Assembly (NCBI GenBank): GCA_035502675.1
Contig: DATJUC010000088.1
Span: 1 to 5,258, forward strand
Direction: 5' to 3'
Source: DATJUC01 sp035502675
GTDB lineage: Bacteria > Vulcanimicrobiota > Vulcanimicrobiia > Vulcanimicrobiales > Vulcanimicrobiaceae
Length of the DNA: 5,258 bases
Shown here: positions 1-5,258 of the stretch, one piece after another
Layout: every line of letters starts with the position of its first letter
Numbering within the stretch: position 1 is the stretch's first letter
Program-made: the position numbers and the translations under genes
Notes under the pieces: model-generated
What the model was told of the DNA's origin: nothing
Database searches by the model: none
The model's input: the letters and a program-made list of their open reading frames with translations, nothing else

Positions 1-417
1 CGCGAAGCGAACGGCGTCGGCGGTGCGCACCGCCACGTCTTGCAGCGACTCTCCGCCCGGAAAGCGTACGAGCTCGGGCGTTCGATACCAGCGATCCAGG
101 AGCTCGGGCCAGCGCGAGCGCACTTCGTCCGGCGTCTTCCATTGCCAGGCGCCGTAGTTCACGTCGACGAGCGAATCGAGCACTTTGGGGGCGACGGCAC
201 AGGCGCGAGCAATTGCGGCGCCGGTAACCACGCACCGGCGAAGCGGGCTGGTATAGATCGCGGCGGGGCGCCAGTGCTCTGTCACTAGCCTTGCAGCGGC
301 CGCCGCCTGCGCCTCGCCGGGCGGCGTCAGCGGGACGTCGGTACGGCCGCGAAAGCGCTCCGGATCGATCCCTTCCACCAGCCCGTGACGGACGAAGACC
401 AGTTCGATTTCACTCAA
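1..417 (-). CDS. Histidine phosphatase family protein (phosphoglycerate mutase-like), N-terminal part, cut by window edge
   Basis: Read on the minus strand, 139 codons are open to the left edge with no stop. The translation has the family hallmarks in order: the phosphohistidine motif RHG at residues 10-12 (His11 would be the residue that is phosphorylated), TSPLRRC at 56-62 carrying the conserved phosphate-binding Arg, a DVNYGAWQ segment at 85-92 corresponding to the acid-bearing E/D-x-D-x-G region, and FPGGES at 119-124. The second catalytic His lies in the missing C-terminal part. The start is TTG at 417-415. An in-frame TGA lies two codons upstream and there is no other start before RHG, so TTG is forced. 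No clear Shine-Dalgarno is visible. Members dephosphorylate small phospho-metabolites (sugar phosphates, alpha-ribazole phosphate and others), and the substrate cannot be told from this fragment. It is divergent from the large membrane protein gene, 89 bp away. Confidence 0.9.
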   Translation of the reverse strand, partial: MSEIELVFVRHGLVEGIDPERFRGRTDVPLTPPGEAQAAAAARLVTEHWRPAAIYTSPLRRCVVTGAAIARACAVAPKVLDSLVDVNYGAWQWKTPDEVRSRWPELLDRWYRTPELVRFPGGESLQDVAVRTADAVRFA

Positions 418-506
418 GGGTCAAGCACCATTGCTGCGCGACTTCCGGGCGCGCTGCAGACCGACCTGGCGGAACGGCGGTCAAGCGCGGCGAACCGCGG
501 CGCCTC

Positions 507-3500
507 ATGACGGCTACGACGCTCCTGTCCGATTTTTGGAGCGCGCTCGGCGGCGTCTTCCGTCTCGAACCCCAAGCGTTCGTCGACGCGGCCTCGATGA
601 CGAGCCGAGCACTCGCGGTCGCCGCAGTCGTCGTTTTTCTGGCCGGGCTCAGCGAAGCGATCGCGCAGAGCATCGTGCTGTTCGCGAACCGCGTGAAGCC
701 GGTGCGCTTCTTTTTCAGCTGGGCGATCGACGCGTTTCTGTTCGTCTTCGGTTACGGGTTTCTCGTCCTGAGCACTTGGGCCGTCTGCCGCCTGCCGGGA
801 ACTCCGCACTTGCCGCTGAGCGAACTCGCGACGGTCCTGGCGCTCAGCTACGCGCCGCTGCTCTTTTCCTTTCTCGGCGCCATGCCCTATTTGGGGCCGG
901 GCATTCTTCGGTTGTTGCGCGTCTGGCATCTGCTCGCAATGATCGTCGGCGTAGCGGCCGTCGGAAACGTTGGATTCGTACGCGCTGCCGGTTTCGTGGC
1001 CCTCGGCTGGATCGTGATGATGCTGGCGCAGCAGAGCTTCGGCAGGCCGATCGCCTTGCTGGGAACGCGCGTGCTCGATGCCGTAGCCGGCGTGCGGCTC
1101 GTCGACGACGAAAACGCGATCGTCGGTAAGGCCCAGGCCGGATTGCAGAGCGCGCCGCAAGCGGCCGCGTCGCTCGGCATAGCGCGCCCGGCGCCTTCCC
1201 ACCCCAACGCGTGGAAGGTCGCCCTCGGACTGCTGGGAGTCGCCGCGCTCGCGTTTGCGATCGCGCTCGCCCTCGACCCGGCGCGCAACGCGATGTTCGG
1301 CTGGCAGGACCGGCTGCCGCGGGCCTTACAACTGCCGATCGACTTGCTCTGGCTGGGCGTGATCGCGATCGTCGTCGCGGCGCTGATGGCGCCTCTCGAA
1401 ACGCTGGGGTGGTGGGCGGGCTGGTACGGCGACGAAATCGGCGTCGCCGAGGATACCGACGCGATCGACGACCGGACCGGCGAGAACGTCACCCGGTACG
1501 TCGTCTACCTAGACGGGATCGCGCAATCGAGCGGGCGCTATACGCCGGACATCGAGACCTTTCTCGACGCGCTGGCACCCGATCTTCCCCAAGGAATGCG
1601 CCTGATTCGCGGCGTGATGAGTTATTCGGTCCTCAATCGCCCGCTCGAGGACGATCCGCTGTTCTCGCGGTTTTGGGCGTTCATCGACGGATTGCGTTTG
1701 CGCAACGCCGCGTCGATCTTGGGCATGATCGTCAATCTGCGCAACGTGACGATCGTGGCGGTTTCGGCCGACCCTCGCTACGGTCCGATGTACAATTTCG
1801 GAATCGCGCGCGTCATCTATCGCTCGCTGCTGGCCAACGGCTACCGACCGCGCTCGGGCACTCCGGTAACGCTGATCGGCTACAGCGGCGGAGGGCAAAT
1901 GTCGTGCGGATCCGCCGGATTTCTCAAGCGGGCGATCGACGCACCCATCGACGTCATCTCGCTGGGCGGCGTGATCAGCGGAAACGATCCGATTCTCGAA
2001 CTCGAGCATCTGTACCATTTGGTCGGTTCCAAGGACCGCATCGAGCCGATCGGACCGATCATGTTTCCGTCGCGCTGGAAAACCGCCGTGCTTTCGAACT
2101 GGAATCGCGCCAAACGGCTCGGCCGTCTCACGTGGATTTCGCTCGGCCCGGTCGGACATCAGGTTCCGGGCGGGATGCTGGATCCCCAAGCGAAGCTGCC
2201 CGACGGGCGAACGAACCTGCGGCAGACGCTGGACGTCATCGAGGCGATCCTCACCGATCGCTTGACCGCGGTGGACGCCGGATTGCGGCGAAAAACCAGC
2301 AACTACGACCGCTACGTTCGAGCGGCGTGGAACCGGCCCGAATACTATCCGCTTTCCGCGCCGCCGCCGGATCCGAAACGGTACCGGCCGATCGCGGAAT
2401 GGATCGGACGATTGATCCTTCCCGCGCGCGACGCCCGGTTCGGCGGCGCGCTGTTCGAGATTCATCACGCGCCGGAAGCCTACGCCGATTTGATCGGAAG
2501 CTGCGCGAAGCTGATCTGGAACGAAGCCGATCCGGCCGTCGCCGGCATGCTGCGCGCCGTTCGGCGGGACCTGACGTTTAGCGCCCAGGCGGAATACACG
2601 AGCACCTACGCGGGCTTCGTCCATCCGGTGCGTCTCAATCGATGGCGTCTAGTCGATCCGCTCGAATCGCTGGCCGGCTCGCATCCGATCGACGACGTGA
2701 TCGTAAAACTGCCGGGAGCGGTGGGGGTCGAACGAACGCCGGAGGGAGCGTGCTTGACGATCGAACGCCAACCGGTGCAGATCGCGGGCCGCTGGTACGC
2801 GTTGGTTCGCTTCACCGGTGCGGCCGGCGAAGACGACGCCGACGCGTTGCGCGTCGTACACTTCGACGCGCGAACCGGCGCGTTCGACGGCGGCGCCGAC
2901 GTTTTCGTGCTGCCGGCGCCGGTCGACGACGCCGGCGGGCGCCCTCCGTCGATCTCCGCCGGTCTCGCGGCGTCGCCGCTCAACGCCGACGGCTGGTACG
3001 CGTACGGCGCATTCGACGCGCGCGGGCGCTTCGTGGTGCGGTCGCTCGCGCCGCGAGCGCTGCTGCGAGTGGACGGCGCCGCGCCGGCCGGCACGGCGTC
3101 GGCGTATCGCTACGTGCGCCGCGACGCGTGGAAAGCGATAGCGCGCGAGTGCGGCGGCTGCCTCTCGACGGCGTTGGACGACGTGCCGTGGCGCGCCGGC
3201 GACGTCGCGCTGCTGGTGCACGTGTACGGCGGCATCGGCGGTCCCAGCGGCGAACCCGAAGCGCGCGGCCCGTTGTACTTCGGGCATTTCGCCTACGGCG
3301 TTGCCGAAGTGGTGGCCGATCCGCTGGCGGCCGAGCCGAGATTCGACATCACCTACTACCAAGTGTACACGCATAATCCCGATGGCGTGATTGCAGGCGC
3401 TCAGCATTGGTCGCGATATATGGGCGATCGTCAATTCGGCTGGGCCGGGCTGCGGCCGGTTTGCGACCTGGTGCTGCGGCACGATGCCTTCGTTCGTGTG

Positions 3501-3956
3501 GCCCTGGAGCCGCTGACTCGGCAGCTCGATGCGATGACGGCGCGATATCGCATCGGCGACGGGACCGGCGGAACCTACGTCGGCGCGGCCAACAACTGCT
3601 CGCAAGATTCCAATCGGGCGCTATTCGCCACCTTGCGCGGGCTGCGCAAGGCGGAGGAGAGCCCGGGCCCGCTGCATCGCGTCGCGCGCGATTTGCGCCG
3701 CAAGCTGCAGCCGTTCGGCGCGCCTCGCCGCGACTGGAGCGACAACGATTTCAACCTCGGCAGCACGATGGAAGACGCGCCGATCCAAAACGTCGTCACG
3801 GCGCTGGGAAGCTGGCGCTGCATTCTGCCGAGGCTGGCGGCCGACACGATTGCCGAGACCTTTTTTGCCGACGGTGCCGCCGGCCGGGTGCTGGGGAGCG
3901 ACGCCGTCGGCGGGGAACGCTCCGACATCGCACCCGTCATCCCGTTTGCCTTGTAG
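507..3956 (+). CDS. Large multi-domain membrane protein: Yip1-like membrane block, alpha/beta-hydrolase domain, beta-rich region, C-terminal His/Cys domain
   Basis: This is a 1149-residue protein. Hydrophobic segments near residues 36-60, 68-93, 105-127, 134-156 and 158-176 resemble a Yip1-type membrane block, and two more lie near 235-256 and 276-300. Arg/Lys in the loops after helices 1, 3 and 5 favour cytoplasmic catalytic parts (inference). Residues 331-590 look like an alpha/beta hydrolase: strand VVYLDG at 332-337, nucleophile elbow GYSGGGQ at 458-464 (Ser460), VGSKDRI at 506-512 (Asp510), and PVGHQ at 548-552 (His551), in the family's Ser-Asp-His order. Residues about 700-860 are beta-rich. 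Residues about 895-1110 form a further domain with HVYGGIGG (904-911), FGHFAYG (925-931), YTHNPDG (954-960), RYMGDRQFGW (970-979) and AANNCSQDSN (1027-1036). The frame stays open upstream to 291, but that part is Arg/Pro-rich and overlaps the phosphatase, so ATG 507 is chosen. The Shine-Dalgarno is weak. The substrate is unknown. The domain split is inference from motifs, and the gene itself is certain. Confidence 0.93.
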   Translation: MTATTLLSDFWSALGGVFRLEPQAFVDAASMTSRALAVAAVVVFLAGLSEAIAQSIVLFANRVKPVRFFFSWAIDAFLFVFGYGFLVLSTWAVCRLPGTPHLPLSELATVLALSYAPLLFSFLGAMPYLGPGILRLLRVWHLLAMIVGVAAVGNVGFVRAAGFVALGWIVMMLAQQSFGRPIALLGTRVLDAVAGVRLVDDENAIVGKAQAGLQSAPQAAASLGIARPAPSHPNAWKVALGLLGVAALAFAIALALDPARNAMFGWQDRLPRALQLPIDLLWLGVIAIVVAALMAPLETLGWWAGWYGDEIGVAEDTDAIDDRTGENVTRYVVYLDGIAQSSGRYTPDIETFLDALAPDLPQGMRLIRGVMSYSVLNRPLEDDPLFSRFWAFIDGLRLRNAASILGMIVNLRNVTIVAVSADPRYGPMYNFGIARVIYRSLLANGYRPRSGTPVTLIGYSGGGQMSCGSAGFLKRAIDAPIDVISLGGVISGNDPILELEHLYHLVGSKDRIEPIGPIMFPSRWKTAVLSNWNRAKRLGRLTWISLGPVGHQVPGGMLDPQAKLPDGRTNLRQTLDVIEAILTDRLTAVDAGLRRKTSNYDRYVRAAWNRPEYYPLSAPPPDPKRYRPIAEWIGRLILPARDARFGGALFEIHHAPEAYADLIGSCAKLIWNEADPAVAGMLRAVRRDLTFSAQAEYTSTYAGFVHPVRLNRWRLVDPLESLAGSHPIDDVIVKLPGAVGVERTPEGACLTIERQPVQIAGRWYALVRFTGAAGEDDADALRVVHFDARTGAFDGGADVFVLPAPVDDAGGRPPSISAGLAASPLNADGWYAYGAFDARGRFVVRSLAPRALLRVDGAAPAGTASAYRYVRRDAWKAIARECGGCLSTALDDVPWRAGDVALLVHVYGGIGGPSGEPEARGPLYFGHFAYGVAEVVADPLAAEPRFDITYYQVYTHNPDGVIAGAQHWSRYMGDRQFGWAGLRPVCDLVLRHDAFVRVALEPLTRQLDAMTARYRIGDGTGGTYVGAANNCSQDSNRALFATLRGLRKAEESPGPLHRVARDLRRKLQPFGAPRRDWSDNDFNLGSTMEDAPIQNVVTALGSWRCILPRLAADTIAETFFADGAAGRVLGSDAVGGERSDIAPVIPFAL

Positions 3957-3960
3957 GAGA
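3955..3960 (+). promoter_or_regulatory. Shine-Dalgarno AGGAGA of the MDR oxidoreductase, overlapping the upstream stop codon
   Basis: AGGAGA begins inside the TAG stop (3954-3956) of the large membrane protein gene. The AGGAG core ends 6 bases before the ATG at 3966. Sharing bases between stop and ribosome binding site indicates one mRNA and probable translational coupling. This site also fixes the start of the downstream gene. Confidence 0.85.
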
Positions 3961-3965
3961 TCCCT

Positions 3966-4910
3966 ATGAAAGCGCTGCTCTACTCGCGCTTCGGCGAGCC
4001 CGCCGAGGTCGTCGGCTTGACCGAGGTCGACGATCCGAACCCAGCGGACGGCTTCGTGCTGGTGAAAGTTCTGCGCTCGCCCATTCACAATCACGACCTG
4101 GCGACGATCCGCGGCTCGTACGGCGTCAAACCGGAGCTGCCGGCGATCGGCGGAAGCGAGCTCCTGGGCCTGGCCGACGGACGGCGCGTCGTCTCGATGG
4201 TGCGCGGCGCGTGGGCGGAGTACGTCGCCGCCGGCGTCGACGCGATCGTTCCGGTTCCGGACGCCATCCCCGACGACGAGGCCGCGCAGCTGCTTGCCAT
4301 GCCGCTGTCGACGGTCGTCCTGTTCGACTCGCTGGATGCAAAAGCGGGCGATTGGATCGTTCAAAACGCGGCCAACGGTGCGGTCGGAAGAATTCTGATG
4401 CGACTCGCGCAGAGTGCCGGCGTCAACGTCGTCAATCTGGTTCGCCGCGCGGAGGCTGCCGAGCAGATGCGGCAATACGGCGCGCGCCACGTCGTCGTGA
4501 CCGGCGACGCCGATTGGCCGCAGCGCGTACGAGAGCTGACGGACGGCGCGCCGATCGCCCGAGTGGTCGACTCCATCTGCGACGCGAATTCGACGGAGTT
4601 GAACCGGCTGCTGGGCCCGCTTGGGGAGCACGTCGTCTTCGGCGCCCTGGCCGGCCGAAAGCTCGCCCTCGATCCGGGCGCCGTCATCTTCGGCCAGACG
4701 CAAGTGCGCGGATTTTGGGTCAGCACGTGGATGGTTCAGGCCTCTCCAGCCGACGTGCGCCAAGCAATCGGGCGAGTGTTCGGCCTCTGGCAAGCCGGCG
4801 AACTGCCCCTGCGGGTTGCAGGCGTCTATCCTTTGGAAGATGCCGCCCGGGCGCTTCGTGAAGCCGAGACTCCGGGGCGCTCGGGCAAGGTGCTGTTCCG
4901 CGCCGGCTGA
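3966..4910 (+). CDS. Zinc-independent MDR-family NAD(P)H-dependent oxidoreductase (enoyl reductase / quinone reductase-like)
   Basis: This is a 314-residue medium-chain dehydrogenase/reductase. The N-terminal GroES-like half has HNHDLATIRGSYG at 41-53 and LPAIGGSE at 58-65, matching the region where enoyl-thioester reductases (MECR/Etr1) carry a conserved G-x-Y-x-x-x-P-x-LPAxGGxE pattern; Tyr52 would be the equivalent of the functional Tyr. The Rossmann half has IVQNAANGAVG at 131-141 (dinucleotide-binding loop) and a second strand ending NLVRR at 157-161, whose Arg pair suggests NADPH preference. Near the C-terminus is RGFWVSTWM at 248-256. The zinc ligands of alcohol dehydrogenases are absent (only one Cys, 205), so hydride transfer is expected without metal. 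Probable role: reduction of an activated C=C bond in an enoyl-thioester or quinone; the exact substrate is open. It follows the large membrane protein by 9 bp with an excellent Shine-Dalgarno, so the two are probably co-expressed. Its length of 314 is slightly short for the enoyl-reductase branch, but both ends look intact. Confidence 0.93.
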   Translation: MKALLYSRFGEPAEVVGLTEVDDPNPADGFVLVKVLRSPIHNHDLATIRGSYGVKPELPAIGGSELLGLADGRRVVSMVRGAWAEYVAAGVDAIVPVPDAIPDDEAAQLLAMPLSTVVLFDSLDAKAGDWIVQNAANGAVGRILMRLAQSAGVNVVNLVRRAEAAEQMRQYGARHVVVTGDADWPQRVRELTDGAPIARVVDSICDANSTELNRLLGPLGEHVVFGALAGRKLALDPGAVIFGQTQVRGFWVSTWMVQASPADVRQAIGRVFGLWQAGELPLRVAGVYPLEDAARALREAETPGRSGKVLFRAG

Positions 4911-4917
4911 GGCCGGC
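4902..4917 (+). repeat. Perfect inverted repeat (6-bp stem, 4-base loop) spanning the MDR stop codon
   Basis: GCCGGC at 4902-4907 and again at 4912-4917 flank the loop TGAG, which contains the TGA stop. The palindromic arms can form a very stable all-GC hairpin in the mRNA. No T-run follows, so it is not a canonical intrinsic terminator. It may stabilise the 3' end, slow polymerase, or be chance in GC-rich DNA. Confidence 0.35.
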
Positions 4918-4922
4918 CATCG

Positions 4923-4931
4923 TGGTATGCT
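4923..4931 (+). promoter_or_regulatory. Extended -10 promoter element, placed for a leaderless transcript
   Basis: TGGTATGCT fits the extended -10 form TG-n-TAnnnT, with the hexamer TATGCT at 4926-4931. Six bases separate it from the GTG at 4938, which is the usual distance to the transcription start. Transcription would therefore begin on or next to the start codon. No good -35 is seen at the standard distance, which extended -10 promoters can tolerate. The call rests on a short motif in the right place. Confidence 0.45.
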
Positions 4932-4937
4932 CGGCAT

Positions 4938-5105
4938 GTGAAAAAGCGCGTTCGCCGGGGCCAGCCGCTCCGAGCGCCGGCCGCCCCGGTTCGCCCGCCG
5001 CGCGTTACGGATGACGACGACGACGGCCTTTCGGGCGCGGCGGTGCCTAAGAAGCCTCGGCCCCCCGTGCTCTCGGGCGCCGGCGCGCTCGAGATCCCCA
5101 AGTAG
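4938..5105 (+). CDS. Probable small protein of 55 residues, basic N-terminus and Asp5 run, likely disordered; function unknown
   Basis: GTG at 4938 opens 55 codons ending at TAG 5103-5105. The product starts MKKRVRRGQP and has a Pro/Arg/Ala-rich stretch, five consecutive Asp at 25-29, a PKKPRPP segment at 37-43, and ends ALEIPK. I recognise no family; the composition suggests a disordered, charged peptide that could bind nucleic acid or a protein partner (inference). About 46 of 55 codons end in G or C, in line with neighbouring genes. GTG is the only start in this frame after the TGA that ends the MDR gene. No Shine-Dalgarno is present, but an extended -10 motif ends six bases before GTG, as expected of a leaderless mRNA. 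It could be a chance open frame, since GC-rich DNA gives many. The Lys-Lys-Arg start and promoter placement raise it above that background. Confidence 0.5.
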   Translation: MKKRVRRGQPLRAPAAPVRPPRVTDDDDDGLSGAAVPKKPRPPVLSGAGALEIPK

Positions 5106-5118
5106 CGCGGCAAGCGCC

Positions 5119-5128
5119 CTCTCGAGAG
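5119..5128. repeat. Perfect 10-bp palindrome CTCTCGAGAG upstream of the terminal promoter
   Basis: The palindrome lies 12 bases before the TTGACG -35 hexamer at 5141 and 13 bases after the small-gene stop. Two further CTCTC half-sites occur at 5147-5151 (inside the promoter spacer) and 5169-5173 (overlapping the -10). A dimeric regulator site is possible. It could equally be a weak hairpin after the small gene, although no T-run follows. Confidence 0.25.
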
Positions 5129-5140
5129 CGGCAGGGTTCC

Positions 5141-5170
5141 TTGACGCTCTCGGCGACGGGGTGATAAACT
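5141..5170 (+). promoter_or_regulatory. Sigma-70-like promoter: TTGACG, 18-bp spacer, extended -10 TGATAAACT
   Basis: TTGACG at 5141-5146 matches five of six bases of the consensus -35. TAAACT at 5165-5170 matches four of six bases of the -10, and it is preceded by TG one base upstream (5162-5163), giving an extended -10. The spacer is 18 bp. This is the best promoter in the window. It predicts a transcript starting near 5177-5179 and reading to the right. Confidence 0.65.
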
Positions 5171-5176
5171 CTCAGT

Positions 5177-5258
5177 CTATGCCCCGGGGCGATTGAAAGC
5201 CGCCACAAGCAGAAGGGCGAGACACCTCCGTCAGACGGAGCCCGTGTTTCGTCTTTTT
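5177..5258 (+). ncRNA. Short transcript of about 80 nt between a promoter and a terminator: small RNA or attenuated leader
   Basis: A well-formed promoter predicts initiation near 5177 and a strong intrinsic terminator ends at or just past the window edge, so the unit is only about 82 nt. It contains a five-codon frame, ATG CCC CGG GGC GAT TGA (5179-5196), a GGCG/CGCC pairing (5188-5191 with 5201-5204), and the terminator hairpin. I do not recognise an Rfam family (compared by eye, from memory, with tmRNA, SRP RNA and common riboswitches). It could be a free small RNA, or the 5' leader of a gene to the right controlled by transcription attenuation. The 5' end is inferred from the promoter and the 3' end may extend beyond the window. 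Confidence 0.45.
5218..5258 (+). terminator. Rho-independent terminator, two-part hairpin followed by TCTTTTT
   Basis: The lower stem pairs CGAGACAC (5218-5225) with GTGTTTCG (5244-5251) over 8 bp with one G-U. The upper stem pairs CTCCG (5226-5230) with CGGAG (5236-5240) around loop TCAGA, with a CCC bulge at 5241-5243. The T-rich tail TCTTTTT runs to the last base of the window and may continue. In DNA this GC-rich the T-run stands out. GGG at 5215-5217 could instead pair with the CCC bulge, which is incompatible with the lower stem. Confidence 0.8.

Noticed and set aside
40..288. 82-codon plus-strand frame
   Set aside because: It lies wholly opposite the histidine phosphatase, which has clear motifs on the minus strand; a shadow frame in GC-rich DNA.
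291..506. Upstream extension of the large membrane protein to ATG 291 (72 extra residues)
   Set aside because: The extra part is Arg/Pro-rich, overlaps the antisense phosphatase gene at 291-417, and shows no domain. ATG 507 leads directly into a Yip1-like N-terminus.
418..506. Divergent promoter between phosphatase and large membrane protein
   Set aside because: A divergent promoter must exist somewhere, but I find no -35/-10 pair on either strand of these 89 bases that stands out from background.
1509..2624. 371-codon minus-strand frame inside the large gene
   Set aside because: The product is Arg/Asp/Gln-rich with no fold signature, and it lies opposite the alpha/beta-hydrolase coding region.
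3407..4861. 484-codon plus-strand frame across the boundary of the large gene and the MDR gene
   Set aside because: It crosses the real stop and start signals, is extremely Arg-rich, and is out of frame with two genes that have recognisable motifs.
3621..4937. 438-codon minus-strand frame
   Set aside because: Antisense to the same two supported genes; no recognisable motif; composition typical of a complementary-strand shadow.
5009..5023. GAC trinucleotide run as a microsatellite
   Set aside because: Only a handful of units, and it is explained as the Asp run of the small protein.
5011..5196. 61-codon plus-strand frame overlapping the small gene
   Set aside because: It starts in a GACGAC run inside the 55-codon frame and reads through the promoter at 5141-5170. 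The GTG 4938 frame fits the start signals better.
5177..5258. tmRNA, SRP RNA or a known riboswitch
   Set aside because: No tRNA-like acceptor, SRP loop motif or core consensus of common riboswitches (fluoride, glycine, THF, cobalamin) is visible by eye.

Overview
This is a high-GC bacterial window of about 5.3 kb. It holds one partial gene at the left edge, two complete well-supported genes, one probable small gene, and a short promoter-to-terminator unit at the right edge. There are no rRNA or tRNA genes, insertion sequences or CRISPR repeats. The large protein resembles, from memory only, Yip1-type and long uncharacterised proteins I associate with Cyanobacteria. Base composition and the apparently leaderless start suggest a high-GC, poorly sampled phylum, possibly a Candidatus Eremiobacterota-like lineage. 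That placement is a guess and nothing in the window proves it.

Layout. Bases 1-417 (minus strand) encode the N-terminal 139 residues of a histidine phosphatase, which runs off the left edge. A divergent gap of 89 bp (418-506) follows; I see no convincing -35/-10 pair in it. Bases 507-3956 (plus) encode a 1149-residue protein. Its order is a Yip1-like five-helix membrane block, two more membrane helices, an alpha/beta-hydrolase domain with an apparent Ser-Asp-His triad, a beta-rich middle region, and a conserved-looking C-terminal domain with His and Cys motifs. I could not assign that last domain with certainty. Nine bases later, with the Shine-Dalgarno overlapping the stop codon, comes a 314-residue zinc-independent MDR-family oxidoreductase (3966-4910). 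An extended -10 motif then sits exactly where it would start a leaderless GTG-initiated 55-residue basic/acidic low-complexity protein (4938-5105). The last 150 bases hold a palindrome, a good sigma-70-like promoter and a strong rho-independent terminator. These outline an RNA of about 80 nt that is either a small RNA or an attenuated leader of a gene beyond the window.

How the parts may work together. The large membrane protein and the oxidoreductase are very probably co-transcribed and translationally linked, which hints at shared lipid, acyl or other hydrophobic substrate chemistry, but no pathway can be named. The phosphatase is divergent and need not be related. The most interesting object is the large protein, which appears to combine a serine-hydrolase domain and a possible cysteine-hydrolase-like domain behind one membrane anchor.
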